Source of the DNA: BJHL01 sp040378885
Lineage (GTDB): Bacteria > Planctomycetota > Phycisphaerae > Phycisphaerales > UBA1924
Assembly (NCBI GenBank): GCA_046316615.1
Contig: JBKDAN010000051.1
Span: 1-64,000 of the forward strand
Length of the DNA stretch: 64,000 bases
Reading direction: 5' to 3'
Shown here: positions 1-9,216 of the stretch, in pieces
Numbering within the stretch: position 1 is the stretch's first letter
Layout: each line of letters starts with the position of its first letter
The notes under the pieces: model-generated
What the model saw: only the letters and a program-made list of their open reading frames with translations
Databases searched by the model: none
What the model was told of the DNA's origin: nothing
Position numbers and translations under genes: made by a program

Positions 1-42
1 GGCGGAGAGGCGTGTTGGCACAAGTGAGCGGATGGACTCGCA

Positions 43-753
43 TCAGCGGGCTTGTGTGTTTTCGGGGGCACTGGAACTGGTTTGGCCATTCATGCCGGTG
101 GTGGCGCCGGCGGCGGCGGTGAGTTTGCGGGCGTTGGCGCGTTCTTCGCGCCACATGAAGATGGTGTGGAGGATGCGCGTAACGAGGATGCCGGCACCAA
201 AGCCGATGGCGGTGGCCCACGCCACGGGCACGTGGGCGTGCAGCAGGGCGTGCTGGCCACCCAGCGCGATGACGTACAGGATGGGGCTCAGGATCATGCG
301 CTCCACCTGCACTTTGGTGGCATCGCGCACGAAGGCGCGGGTGATGCCGGTGTCTTTCTTGCCGGTCGCGGCGGCTTTAATGCGTTTGGGGGACAGTGGG
401 CTGGCGGCGAGGGATTCCTTGGTGAAGGCGGGCTTGGCGAAGTCGGGGTCGACGAGGTCGGGAACTTTCTCCACGTGGGCCAGCTTCTCGATGCGGCTGG
501 GAGCGTGGTTGGCGTACCAGTGCAGGACGTAGTAGACCGCCAGATCGGCGATGAGATCGACGATGAAGGTCATCGCTGTGATGACGACTTTGGAGTTGAG
601 CGTGGTCCAGCGCGAGATGACCTCGTGCCAGTTCCAGTCCACGAAAAAGTGCATGAAGACCGCCGTCACGATCAACGCCAGCACTCCTGCGGCGATGATG
701 TTGACATTCACGTTGACAATGCGCTTGCCGTAGAGGCGAGCGAGGCGTTCCAT
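43..753 (-). CDS. Hypothetical multi-pass membrane protein (236 aa)
   Basis: I do not recognise this as a named family. The protein has hydrophobic segments at about residues 19-37, 55-75, 155-170 and 178-195, which suggests four membrane passes. A soluble, Lys/Pro-rich loop lies between the second and third. The C-terminal tail is Ala/Thr/Ser rich. The ATG at 753 is the first in frame and there is no clear Shine-Dalgarno sequence. It is transcribed toward the left edge, away from the neighbouring flavoprotein gene, which lies on the same strand upstream of it. Its role is unknown. Confidence 0.75.
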   Translation of the reverse strand: MERLARLYGKRIVNVNVNIIAAGVLALIVTAVFMHFFVDWNWHEVISRWTTLNSKVVITAMTFIVDLIADLAVYYVLHWYANHAPSRIEKLAHVEKVPDLVDPDFAKPAFTKESLAASPLSPKRIKAAATGKKDTGITRAFVRDATKVQVERMILSPILYVIALGGQHALLHAHVPVAWATAIGFGAGILVTRILHTIFMWREERANARKLTAAAGATTGMNGQTSSSAPENTQAR

Positions 754-795
754 GCGTGGCGAGTGTAAGGCAGCGGCACCGGGGACGAAGCAGCA

Positions 796-1437
796 TCAGA
801 CAGCGACCCAGCGAGCGTCGCCGCCGAAGGTGAGCATGACGCGGCGGTGGCCCTCGGCGGCGAGTTCGAGCACGTCGGCCCGCAGCGCGGTGGTGACGAC
901 GATGGCAAAGTTTGGTCTGCCTGGCACGCTTTCTTCGAGCGTGGGCTGGCGGCCAGCCATGCTGGGCGGGATATTGCTCATCATCGTGTCGCTTGGCGTG
1001 CCTGGTGCGTGGGACGCGAGGTAGCAGCGGCGGCTGCTGAGTGCGCTGCGCCCCCACTGCTCGTCGGCGAGGGGCGTATCGCGCTCGATGCGGGCGGCTG
1101 CGCTGATGCGGAACTGCAGACGCGTGCGGATGTCGTAACAGAGCCAGGCGACGTTGGGATTGCGCTCGATCTCGGCGACCTTTTCGCTGCGGATGTCGGT
1201 ATGGCAGATGAGCGTGCGATGGGCGGGCTCGACGCGGCGCAGGGTGACGACGCGCGGATTCGGGTAGCCATCGGCGCCGAGGGCGATAAGTCCGGGCGTG
1301 TGCATGCCGTGGTGACGATCGTTGATGGCGCGGGCAAGCGTCCGCCAGATGAGTTCTTCGGCAGTCGCGGGATCGGTCAATTGCGCGGGAAACGCCGGAC
1401 GCGGCATGCGTGCGAGCTGCTTATGAGGGTCGGCCAT
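796..1437 (-). CDS. Pyridoxamine 5'-phosphate oxidase-family FMN-binding protein
   Basis: The 213-residue protein has the split-barrel flavin-binding layout of the PNPOx superfamily. A GYPNPRVVTLRRV stretch near residue 60 is followed by a segment with IRSEKVAEIERNPNVAWLCY, which matches the typical run where the phosphate of FMN is held (R..K) before the 'NPxVaW' turn. The C-terminus ends in a short beta hairpin with a Trp. Proteins like this reduce or oxidise small cofactors such as F420 or FMN substrates, or haem. True PdxH activity is not established here, because the pyridoxal-specific C-terminal Arg/His motif is not obvious. The start is ATG 1437. Confidence 0.8.
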   Translation of the reverse strand: MADPHKQLARMPRPAFPAQLTDPATAEELIWRTLARAINDRHHGMHTPGLIALGADGYPNPRVVTLRRVEPAHRTLICHTDIRSEKVAEIERNPNVAWLCYDIRTRLQFRISAAARIERDTPLADEQWGRSALSSRRCYLASHAPGTPSDTMMSNIPPSMAGRQPTLEESVPGRPNFAIVVTTALRADVLELAAEGHRRVMLTFGGDARWVAV

Positions 1438-1535
1438 GGCGGAGTTTAGCGATTGACGCTTGGTCTATGTGCGGTTTGCCGCGGAATGATCGTGCTGCGC
1501 GTGGTTCGGAGCGATGGCGGGCTTTAGAATGCATC

Positions 1536-3377
1536 GTGCCCAAACCTCATCGCCCGTCTGGTGGTTCGTCCCACAGTTCATCTCGTTCGCGTTCATCAAG
1601 CCCCTCGGGCGACGCCGCCTCGCGTGAGCGGTTTCGCACTATTGGCGGCGGTGTGAAACTGGTGTACGAAGATGAACACGTGCTGGTGGTGGACAAGCCC
1701 ACGGGCATTCCGACGGTGCCGCCTCCCAAGCAGACGGTCGACAATGTGTTCAGTCTTGTGAAGACGCATGTGCGCAATCGCAAGGGTGGTCGCAACGCGC
1801 GGGCGTGGATCATTCATCGGCTGGATCGCGAGGCGTCGGGGCTGCTGGTCTTTGCGAAGACCGAGCAGGCGTTCAGCTGGCTGAAGGAGGACTTTCGCGC
1901 CAAGCGCGTGCAGCGCACGTACGCGGCGGTGATTGAGGGCGGGTTTGAGGTGAGTGAAACCGTCGGACTCGTTCAGAGCTATCTGTACGAGGGCTCTGAC
2001 GGATTCATGAAGAGTGCGCCCACGCTGGCGGATGTGCCGACAGGGCTGCGATCTTCTCGCGAAGAAGATGACGATGAAGGCGCGAAGCTTGCGGTGACGC
2101 ATTACCGCGTGATTGCACAGGCGGGCGGACGCTCGTTGCTGCTGCTGAAGCTGGACACGGGACGCAAGAACCAGATTCGCGTGCACATGGCGAGTATCCG
2201 CAGGCCGATTGCGGGCGATCGGCGATTTGGTTCGACGACGGACCCGATCGGGCGGGTGTGTCTGCATGCGATGGAGCTGGGCTTTCGCCATCCGGCGAGC
2301 GGCAAGCTGACGACGTTTGTGAGCGAGCTGCCCGGCAGGTTTGCCAGCTTGGCGAATACAAGCCTGGAGCACGTGCATGAGGAGATGACCAAGCTGCGTG
2401 CGAACGACAGCGGTGCGACGGAGAGTCGCGGCGTCGAGGAGAGCAAGCCGCGCGGGCAGGCGATACAGGCCAAGGACACGGCACATGCGCAGGCGGTGGC
2501 TGCATCGTGGAATCATGTGGCGGAGTGGTATGACAACCTGCTGGATGAGCGCGGGAGCGACCACCATGAGCAGCTCGTGCTGCCGGGCGTGATGCGGCTG
2601 CTGAACCCGCAGCCTCGCCAGCATGTGCTGGATGTGGCGTGCGGGCAGGGGCAACTGTGCCGACTGCTGGGCAAGGCGGGCATGATGACGACGGGCGTGG
2701 ACGCCGCGCCGCGGCTGATTTCGGCAGCGAAGAAAGCCGATCCGCGCGGGGAGTATCACGCGGCGGATGCACGCGAACTGCGGGCGCTGGGGCTGGAGCC
2801 GATCTTTGATGCGGCCAGCTGCGTGCTGGCGCTCATGAACATCGAGCCGATGCTGCCTGTGCTGCTGGGCGTGCATGGGTTGCTGAAGCCCGGCGGACGA
2901 TTTGTGACGGTGGTGCTGCATCCGGCATTTCGCAGTCCGGGGCAGACGAGTTGGGAATGGGCGAACACACCCAAGAGCGAGAACACGAAAAGCGAGCGCG
3001 AGGACAGAGGCGCAAGGCAGAGCGCGGTGCGGCGCAATCCGGGGAATCCGCGTGACAAACGCGTGGACAAGCCCAAGCAGGATTGGTCCGGAGCGACGCA
3101 GTTTCGACGTGTGGATGGATATCTGTCGCCCGGGCAGCGCGAGATCGTGATGAATCCGGGTGAAGTCGCGAGCGGCAGAGCGCCGGTGACGACGACGACG
3201 TATCACCGGCCCGTTCAGAGTTACGTGCGTGCGTTTGCAGAGGCGGGGTTGCTGGTTGATGCACTGGAAGAGTGGCCCAGCTTGCGATTGAGTCAGCCGG
3301 GTCCGCGCGCGGCGGAAGAGAATCGGGCGCGGCGCGAGATTCCGATGTTTCTGGCGATTCGCGGCGTGAAACGGTGA
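1536..3377 (+). CDS. Fusion of RluA-type pseudouridine synthase and SAM-dependent methyltransferase
   Basis: Two enzymes lie in one open frame. The first begins at VKLVYEDEHVLVVDKPTG and contains the RluA-family signature HRLDREASGLLVFAKT, whose Asp is the catalytic nucleophile for isomerising uridine in RNA. It continues to the RKNQIRVHMA motif. After a linker rich in charged and Ser residues, a class I methyltransferase follows, with motif I VLDVACGQGQL, an acidic residue after GVD and a LKPGGRFV post-II strand. A charged insertion (KSENTKSEREDRGARQ) interrupts it near the end. The frame is open further upstream, but that part would overlap the divergent flavoprotein gene. I therefore chose the GTG at 1536, which starts VPKPHRPSGG; no Shine-Dalgarno supports it. 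The first domain could modify rRNA or tRNA. The methyl acceptor is unknown. Confidence 0.8.
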   Translation: MPKPHRPSGGSSHSSSRSRSSSPSGDAASRERFRTIGGGVKLVYEDEHVLVVDKPTGIPTVPPPKQTVDNVFSLVKTHVRNRKGGRNARAWIIHRLDREASGLLVFAKTEQAFSWLKEDFRAKRVQRTYAAVIEGGFEVSETVGLVQSYLYEGSDGFMKSAPTLADVPTGLRSSREEDDDEGAKLAVTHYRVIAQAGGRSLLLLKLDTGRKNQIRVHMASIRRPIAGDRRFGSTTDPIGRVCLHAMELGFRHPASGKLTTFVSELPGRFASLANTSLEHVHEEMTKLRANDSGATESRGVEESKPRGQAIQAKDTAHAQAVAASWNHVAEWYDNLLDERGSDHHEQLVLPGVMRLLNPQPRQHVLDVACGQGQLCRLLGKAGMMTTGVDAAPRLISAAKKADPRGEYHAADARELRALGLEPIFDAASCVLALMNIEPMLPVLLGVHGLLKPGGRFVTVVLHPAFRSPGQTSWEWANTPKSENTKSEREDRGARQSAVRRNPGNPRDKRVDKPKQDWSGATQFRRVDGYLSPGQREIVMNPGEVASGRAPVTTTTYHRPVQSYVRAFAEAGLLVDALEEWPSLRLSQPGPRAAEENRARREIPMFLAIRGVKR

Positions 3378-3394
3378 TGGCGTGAGCGCGGGGC

Positions 3395-4999
3395 TTAGGG
3401 CACACGCACCTGCGTGCGGCCCGGCGCGATCTGCTGCTTGACGACGCGGTCTTCCACGTGCAGCACGAGTTCAAACTCGCCATCGCACTCGATGTCGATG
3501 ACGGCCTCGTCGCTGAGCGTTTCGCGGGACTGCGAGACGAGCGAGACGCGCACGCCGCCAAGTTGAAGGCCCTGCACGCCTACGCGATCGGTGCGGTGCA
3601 GACGCCATGTCACGCGATTGGCGAGTGCGTCGGGCTGGATGCCGATCACGTTCTCGATGAGCATGGTGATGGGGCCCAGGCCAGACCAGCCGACGAACTC
3701 TCGCTTGGCGGGCTGGCCCGGCTGGGCTTCGATGGGTGAGCCGCCGAAGCTGAGATGGCGCGGGGCGTAGTTCTCCCAGATGGTGCCGGTCTGGCTATAG
3801 ACCTGACTGATGGCATCGATGTAGCGGTAAGCGGCGGAATACGCATCGAGGCCCGCGCCGGTGCGGAGAAGACCTGCAAGGGCCATGTGTGTGGTCGGGG
3901 CCCATGATGCGCCGAGCCAGTAACCGCCCCACTCATCGAACTTTTCGTGCCTTTGCGAGAGTGTGGCGAAGGGGACTTCGCTGTTGAACTGTTTGCGATC
4001 CAGCAGCGCGGCCTGGACGCGCGGAGCGCGATCGGCGGGAACGGCGCCGGCCCAGAGTGGCCAGAAGCAGCCGATGGTGGTTTGACGAAGCAGCGTGCCT
4101 TCGGCGTCGGCGTTGAAGTACATGCCGGCTTCATCATCCCACAGCACCGCGTTGATGGCAATGACGATGCGATCGCGCTTCGCGGTGTATCGCTCGGCAA
4201 GGTGCGGACGCTTGACGTGCACAGCGATAGCGGCGAGAGATTCGTACATCTGGGCCATCTGCGCAGACATGCTGACCCACGCGGCGCCGGAGTCGGGCGT
4301 GTTGTCCATGCCACTGCCGAAGGGCGTATTCCAGTAGACCGTGTGCGCGACGCCATCTCGCGTGATCGTGACGCTGCGATTGGCTTCAAGCCAGTCGGCG
4401 TAGCGATGGAGCACGGGCAGGACCAGTGCGAGGCGGGCGGTATCGCCGCTGACACGGGCGTACTGCAACTCGGCCCAGGCGAAGAGCGGCGGGTTCACGC
4501 TGTCGCGCTCGGTGGGGTACATGACGGGCTGCGCATCAGCCTTGCGAAACTCGCGGCAGATGAAGCCATCTTCTCGCTGGAGGGCGTAGAAGTTGTCGAG
4601 GCTTTCGATAAACGGGAACGCGCTGTGGCCATACTTGGCGAAGTCCATGATGTAGCACGTGTCCCACTGGAAAATGTTGTCGCTGAAGGCGGCATCGACG
4701 TACGTGCGCGCGAGTACGTGGCCTTTGTCGGATATGCGCGGCTGCTCGATGTGCTTGAACGCTGTCTGCCATGCGATGCGATGCAGGATGACGAGATCGG
4801 GGCGGGCATCAAGGATGACTGTGGGCAACTGCTCCTTGACGGCGTCGAAGCTGGGTATCTCGCGCGGCTGGTGTGCGGGGAAACTGGCGAAGGTGCCTTG
4901 CCAGCGCGGGGACATTTCGTCTTCGGCAGCTTGGTCAGGCTGGGCTGTCGCAGCCGCGGCAAGCAGAGTGAGAAACGCGGCGGCTGGGAGGATTCGCAT
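3395..4999 (-). CDS. Secreted trehalase-like six-hairpin glycosidase
   Basis: The 534-residue protein starts with a signal peptide (MRILPAAAFLTLLAAAATAQ), which fixes the start at 4999 although the frame is open further upstream into the next gene. The body has (alpha/alpha)6-barrel signatures of the GH37/GH63 trehalase-like clan. These include FQWDTCYIMDFAKYG, NPPLFAWAELQYA, GGYWLGASWAPTTHMA and FVGWSGLGPITMLIENV. Such enzymes invert alpha-glycosidic bonds in trehalose, mannosylglycerate or similar glycans. Exact substrate cannot be read by eye. It would act in the periplasm or outside the cell. It ends 17 bp from the convergent fusion gene. A trehalase proper is possible but not proven. Confidence 0.75.
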   Translation of the reverse strand: MRILPAAAFLTLLAAAATAQPDQAAEDEMSPRWQGTFASFPAHQPREIPSFDAVKEQLPTVILDARPDLVILHRIAWQTAFKHIEQPRISDKGHVLARTYVDAAFSDNIFQWDTCYIMDFAKYGHSAFPFIESLDNFYALQREDGFICREFRKADAQPVMYPTERDSVNPPLFAWAELQYARVSGDTARLALVLPVLHRYADWLEANRSVTITRDGVAHTVYWNTPFGSGMDNTPDSGAAWVSMSAQMAQMYESLAAIAVHVKRPHLAERYTAKRDRIVIAINAVLWDDEAGMYFNADAEGTLLRQTTIGCFWPLWAGAVPADRAPRVQAALLDRKQFNSEVPFATLSQRHEKFDEWGGYWLGASWAPTTHMALAGLLRTGAGLDAYSAAYRYIDAISQVYSQTGTIWENYAPRHLSFGGSPIEAQPGQPAKREFVGWSGLGPITMLIENVIGIQPDALANRVTWRLHRTDRVGVQGLQLGGVRVSLVSQSRETLSDEAVIDIECDGEFELVLHVEDRVVKQQIAPGRTQVRVP

Positions 5000-5033
5000 A
5001 AGCAACCGTAGTGATGGCACGCGTGCGGCAACG

Positions 5034-5546
5034 TCAGTTGTTGCGCCGGGACTTTGCGTAGTCAGAAGCGCTGCCGTCGGGCAAAGGCTTCCATGCTTCG
5101 AGCGCCCACGCGGCGGCACACTCGGGGCACTGGCGCATGTCATCGGAAGCTGGAGCGACAGAAGAGAGGTCGTAGCCGCACGCGCCGCAGCGGCGACCCA
5201 CGAGGAGAACTTCGCAACGGTCGAGAGCGCGTTGCGTGCGGACTGCGTCTCCGAAATAGAACTGAGTGATGATGAATGGAGCGAGAAGCAGACTGACGAA
5301 ACTGGGTCGCAGGAAGCCCAGCGAACCCGGCGATGACTGGAATACGAAGATCGAGATGAGCCACGCACCAGCCTGAAAGAGAATGAAGAGGACGCACAGC
5401 ACGCTGATAATCGTCAGGATGGACATCAGCCGGTCACGAGAGCTTTGTTTCGACGATGGCACATCCGCAACGTGATGGCAGCGCACCTTGCGTCCGCGAT
5501 CATCGCGGATCGTGGTTGAGATCAGGCTGAAGAAGTTCCAGTCCAT
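5034..5546 (-). CDS. Membrane protein with C-terminal zinc ribbon
   Basis: The 170-residue protein has two hydrophobic segments (about residues 41-65 and 80-98), followed by a cytoplasmic-type zinc ribbon. The ribbon is made of CGACGYDL and, 17 residues on, CPECAAAW, giving two CxxC knuckles. This CGYDL..CPEC pairing is frequent in uncharacterised planctomycete membrane proteins. The gene is separated from the next zinc-ribbon gene by only 3 bp, so the two are almost certainly co-transcribed and probably related. Function is unknown. Confidence 0.7.
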   Translation of the reverse strand: MDWNFFSLISTTIRDDRGRKVRCHHVADVPSSKQSSRDRLMSILTIISVLCVLFILFQAGAWLISIFVFQSSPGSLGFLRPSFVSLLLAPFIITQFYFGDAVRTQRALDRCEVLLVGRRCGACGYDLSSVAPASDDMRQCPECAAAWALEAWKPLPDGSASDYAKSRRNN

Positions 5547-5549
5547 GCG

Positions 5550-6410
5550 TCACCACTCGCACTTGCAGGTTGCACAATGCTGGTTGCCCAGCGAGTCACG
5601 CGTCAGCGCGACGTCGCAATGCGGGCAGGTTCCGTTGGCGAGGGAGCGAGATAGCTGACGGCGCAGCGTGATGCGATGGTGCGAAAGCACGAGGACGCTG
5701 ACAAACATGATGCCTGCGGCGACAACTGCGAAAATGGCGGTTGCCACAGAGCTGCTGGGGTTCTGGCCCGCGACATAGAGCGTGGCGTAGATGATCATGA
5801 TCAGCAGAAGTGTGGCGGTGTTGCGCATCCACCGGTATGCGGCGGGCGAAGGCAGTTGCGCCGCTTCGAGCACTTGTGTGTCAGTTTTGTCGCGGTGCAG
5901 GGGCACGAGAATATCACGCAGATCACGGCACCAGCCTTCTTGGCGGGTCCACCAGGCGGGCATGGAGAAGCTGGATTCTCGCCATGCTGCGCCGCACTCG
6001 GGGCAGACTTTGCAGTTGTCGTCCGCGCGACGGAGATTGGGGTCGAGTTCGTAGTCGCACGCGGAGCAGTGGGTGCCGATGGAGGCGGTGTCGAATGCGC
6101 GTCGGGCAAGCGCCACCTCGCGACGCTGACGGTGTGCGATGTTCAGCAGCCACAGCAACGCAGCAGCACTCGTGATATACGTCGCGACACTGATAATGCT
6201 CACAAGGCCGCCAAACTGCAGCAAGGCTTGAACATGCAACCACATTGCGAGCAGCGTCGCTGCGATGAACGCCAGCAGTAGCACGAAGATGCCGGCCGTG
6301 ATGAGCAGTTCAATAGCTTTCGTGCGCAGGTAGCGAAACTGCGCAGCGGCGGGAAGCGGTTGGCCTCGAGCGTCATGGGCGGGAACATGACCGGGCCATG
6401 AGTCAGGCAT
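5550..6410 (-). CDS. Membrane protein with internal and C-terminal zinc ribbons
   Basis: The 286-residue protein has four hydrophobic helices: two near residues 32-55 and 67-90 and two near 198-240. Between the pairs is a zinc ribbon of CSACDYEL then CPECGAAW. A second ribbon, CPHCDVAL then CATCKCEW, closes the protein. The layout (two membrane helices, ribbon, two membrane helices, ribbon) looks like a duplication of the smaller neighbour. The gene overlaps the end of the dihydrouridine synthase gene by 8 bp, which suggests one operon of three genes. No enzyme motif is visible. Confidence 0.7.
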   Translation of the reverse strand: MPDSWPGHVPAHDARGQPLPAAAQFRYLRTKAIELLITAGIFVLLLAFIAATLLAMWLHVQALLQFGGLVSIISVATYITSAAALLWLLNIAHRQRREVALARRAFDTASIGTHCSACDYELDPNLRRADDNCKVCPECGAAWRESSFSMPAWWTRQEGWCRDLRDILVPLHRDKTDTQVLEAAQLPSPAAYRWMRNTATLLLIMIIYATLYVAGQNPSSSVATAIFAVVAAGIMFVSVLVLSHHRITLRRQLSRSLANGTCPHCDVALTRDSLGNQHCATCKCEW

Positions 6411-7635
6411 CGGTCACCACTTCTTCTTCGGCTTCGGCGCCGCCTCGCAGGCCGCCCGCGAGGAACTGGTCGAGGCAGGCTTCGACATCGGCCGGCGTCT
6501 TGGTGGTGCGGACGGCTTCCTTGAACGGCTTGACGCTTTCCATGCGGCCATCAGGCAATTTGGCGGCCATTTTCTTCGCAAACCAACTGATGCGGCGCTG
6601 GATCTGCCACATGGCGTAACGCTCGTCGCGATACTCCTGCATCAAGCGGAAGTAGCGACGCACGGTGGCGATCTTCTCGGCGAGCGTGGGCGGCGTGATC
6701 TCTTCGCCTGTCTGCAGATAGTGCCACACGCTGCGGAAGAGCCAGGGCTCGGTGAGCGCGGCGCGACCGATCATGATGCCATCGCAACCGGTTTCGCGCA
6801 GCATGCGTTCTGCGTCTTCGGGCGTGCGCACGTCGCCATTGCCGATGACGGGGATGCGGCCGTTGATCTCTTGCACGACGCGCGAGATGCCGGCAAGCTG
6901 CACAACGCCGGAGAACTTCATCTCGGTTGTCCGACCGTGGATGGTGACGGCGGCAACGCCGACATCGGCAAGCATGCGGGCGAGGTTGGGTGAGCACTGC
7001 GTGCCTGCGGCGAAGTCGGCGGTGTGCCAGCAGATGCGCATTTTGCAGGTGAGGGGTACGGGGCGACCGGCGAGCGAGCGAGCGAGCGAATGCGCGGGAG
7101 CGCCGGACATCTGCGTCTGTTCCCCTTGCGAGCTCTTGCCGATGCGTCTCTCCCACTCCTCGGCGCTGAGCGGCATCTTGTCGAGCTCTTCACGCACGCG
7201 CTTGGCGATGCCGACGGCGCGTTCGAGGTTGGTGAGCAGCGCGCTGCCGCCGTCTTTCTTTGTCACTTTGTCGACGGGGCAACCCATGTTGATGTCGACG
7301 ATGGTCGCGCCGTGTTCGACGGCCCAGCGTGCGCCGGCGGCCATGATTTCGGGGTCGCTGCCGTAGAGCTGCATGCCGACGGGTTTGTCGAAGTCGTTGG
7401 TCTTGGCGAGGTCGAGGCTGGTGGCGGTACCGCGCAGAAGACCTTCGGGGCTGAGCAGATCGGTGCAGGCCAGCCCTACGCCGCCCCACTCACGGCAGAC
7501 GGTGCGGAAGGCGAGGTCGCAGTAGCCGGCGATGGGTGCCAGCAGCAGGTTGGTGCGCAGGGGCACGCCGCCGATGGAAAGCGGGCGGGCCAGAGTGCGG
7601 GCAGCAGGTGCCAAGTTGCCTTGGGGGCTGGACAT
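6403..7635 (-). CDS. dus: tRNA-dihydrouridine synthase
   Basis: This FMN enzyme reduces specific uridines in the tRNA D-loop using NADPH. Visible Dus signatures are the TIM-barrel start NLLLAPIAGYCDLAFRTV, the active-site segment INMGCPVDKVTKKDGGSALL with its catalytic Cys, the VAAVTIHGRT strand and GNGDVRTPEDA, followed by DGIMIGRAAL, which binds the FMN phosphate. It is somewhat long (410 residues). The excess includes a Ser/Ala/Arg-rich insert around residues 165-195, encoded by a tetranucleotide repeat at 7071-7089. Its subfamily (DusA/B/C) is not clear; DusB-like is most probable. Confidence 0.93.
   Translation of the reverse strand: MSSPQGNLAPAARTLARPLSIGGVPLRTNLLLAPIAGYCDLAFRTVCREWGGVGLACTDLLSPEGLLRGTATSLDLAKTNDFDKPVGMQLYGSDPEIMAAGARWAVEHGATIVDINMGCPVDKVTKKDGGSALLTNLERAVGIAKRVREELDKMPLSAEEWERRIGKSSQGEQTQMSGAPAHSLARSLAGRPVPLTCKMRICWHTADFAAGTQCSPNLARMLADVGVAAVTIHGRTTEMKFSGVVQLAGISRVVQEINGRIPVIGNGDVRTPEDAERMLRETGCDGIMIGRAALTEPWLFRSVWHYLQTGEEITPPTLAEKIATVRRYFRLMQEYRDERYAMWQIQRRISWFAKKMAAKLPDGRMESVKPFKEAVRTTKTPADVEACLDQFLAGGLRGGAEAEEEVVTDA
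7071..7089. repeat. CGAG tetranucleotide repeat inside dus
   Basis: Four and three-quarter tandem copies of CGAG. On the coding strand they encode the Ser/Leu/Ala/Arg stretch of the low-complexity insert in the dihydrouridine synthase. The unit is not a multiple of three, so gain or loss of one copy would shift the reading frame. Confidence 0.85.
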
Positions 7636-7825
7636 ACGTCAAGCCTACCGCGCCGCGAGCGGGGAAGCAACCCGAGGGGGCGGGTTGAGGCGGCCCGGAC
7701 GACAAATCGGTCCGGTTTTGACGAAGACGGGGCTGAACACGTGGGCTTCGCGGGCAAACAACCACGGTCACACGGGTTTCATTCGGTCCGGGCCTCGCGG
7801 GCCTACTCGAAAGGGAGTTTTTCAG

Positions 7826-9133
7826 ATGCTGCGTCAACGTTTCGTCGTCACTGCTGCCAGCCTCGCCCTCGCTGCGGGGTTCGCGTTCGCTCAAGATGTT
7901 TCGCCCGTCAAGCCGGCGGAAACCAAGCCTGTCGAGACCACCAAGCCGGCGGAAGCGAAACCCACCAAGCCGATGGAGACCAAGCAGCAACTGGTCGAGA
8001 CCAAGCAGGTGCCCAGCACCGAGCCGATCGTTGACACGGGCGGTCGCATCACGATTGACTCGGGCGACGCGGTGGAGCTGGGCAACATTCCTGACACCAC
8101 GCCGGTGACGAAGGAAATCAAGTTCACGAACAACGGCACAGGCCCGCTGGAAATTCGCAGCACGACCGGCTCGTGCGGCTGCACGGTGCCCAAGCTCGAG
8201 AAGACCACGTACCAGCCCGGTGAGACCGGCGTGGTGACGGTGACGTACAACCCCGCCAACCGCAGCGGCCCGCAGCACACCACCGTCACGATCATGACGA
8301 ACGATCCGACGGCGCCCAGCAAGCAGGTGCAGATCAAGAGCAACGTGACACCCCAACTGCGTGTGGAGCCGATGGCTCTGAACATGGGCCAGGTGGCGCG
8401 CGATCAGGGTGCCAAGGGCATCGTGACTGTGACCAGCCGCGTGGAAGGCCTGCAAATTGTTGGCGCAACGCCCAACAACCCGGCGGTTGAAGCCAAGATT
8501 CTGGAAACCAAGACCGTGCAGGTTGACGGCCAGAATGTGCAGCAGACGACGATCGAAGTCGGTCTGACCAGCAGCGCGATTCCCGGTCCGCTCAACGCGA
8601 ACGTTTCGATCCGCACCAGCGACCCCAACCGCTCGCTCAACGCGATTGTGATGGGTGAAGTGATCGGCGACATTCAGGTCATGCCCAGCCAGTTGCAGTT
8701 CCCGGGTCTGTCGCCCACGCAGGCGATCAACTCGCAACTGCGGTTGGTGCCCCGCAATGGCAAGCCCTTCAAGGTGCTGGGTGTGGAAGACGTGCCCCAG
8801 TCGGTGGGCCAGCAAGGCATGAGCCCCAAGTTCATGACTTTTGAGATCAAGGAAGACACGACGCAGACGCCCAGCGCTTGGAACATCGTGATCACGGGCA
8901 CCGCTCCGGCGGCGCAGGGTCCGATTCGTGGCGAACTGATCGTGACGACCGACAACGAAGGCGCTGACAAGCAGATGCGCGTCCGCTACTTCGGCTTCAC
9001 TCGCGCGGCCAGCCAGCCCACCCAGCCGACCAACCCCGCCAAGGGCAACTGGGAAGCCAAGCCCAGCACGCTGGTGCCTGAGAAGAAGGTGGAAGAGATC
9101 AAGAAGGAAGCTGAGAAGGTCGCTCCCAAGTAA
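7826..9133 (+). CDS. Secreted DUF1573 (Ig-like) protein
   Basis: The 435-residue protein begins with a signal peptide ending ..GFAFAQD. A low-complexity Lys/Pro/Glu/Thr region (KPAETKPVETTKPAEAKP) follows, then Ig-like beta domains. The first carries the DUF1573 hallmark TTGSCGCTVPKLEKTTYQPGE, with a CGC motif. The ATG at 7826 is supported by AGGGAG eight bases upstream. The frame is open further 5' but has no signal there. DUF1573 proteins are common in Planctomycetes and Bacteroidetes as exported proteins of unknown role. The C-terminus is a Lys/Glu-rich helix. Confidence 0.85.
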   Translation: MLRQRFVVTAASLALAAGFAFAQDVSPVKPAETKPVETTKPAEAKPTKPMETKQQLVETKQVPSTEPIVDTGGRITIDSGDAVELGNIPDTTPVTKEIKFTNNGTGPLEIRSTTGSCGCTVPKLEKTTYQPGETGVVTVTYNPANRSGPQHTTVTIMTNDPTAPSKQVQIKSNVTPQLRVEPMALNMGQVARDQGAKGIVTVTSRVEGLQIVGATPNNPAVEAKILETKTVQVDGQNVQQTTIEVGLTSSAIPGPLNANVSIRTSDPNRSLNAIVMGEVIGDIQVMPSQLQFPGLSPTQAINSQLRLVPRNGKPFKVLGVEDVPQSVGQQGMSPKFMTFEIKEDTTQTPSAWNIVITGTAPAAQGPIRGELIVTTDNEGADKQMRVRYFGFTRAASQPTQPTNPAKGNWEAKPSTLVPEKKVEEIKKEAEKVAPK

Positions 9134-9178
9134 TCCTCGGCTCTGCACACGAGAGCTTCAGCACACACGAACACGCAT

Positions 9179-9216
9179 GCCGCCCGATGCTTCCAGCGTC
9201 GGGCGGCGGCGTTTTT
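9179..9216 (+). terminator. Intrinsic terminator after the DUF1573 gene
   Basis: A 12-bp stem (GCCGCCCGATGC against GCGTCGGGCGGC, one wobble pair) has a 5-nt loop. Four bases later comes TTTTT. It lies 45 bp past the stop codon of the DUF1573 gene. Confidence 0.8.

Noticed and set aside
52..768. Long plus-strand frame opposite the left-most membrane protein
   Set aside because: Gly/Asp/Val-rich composition is typical of an antisense shadow in high G+C DNA. The minus-strand product has proper membrane helices.
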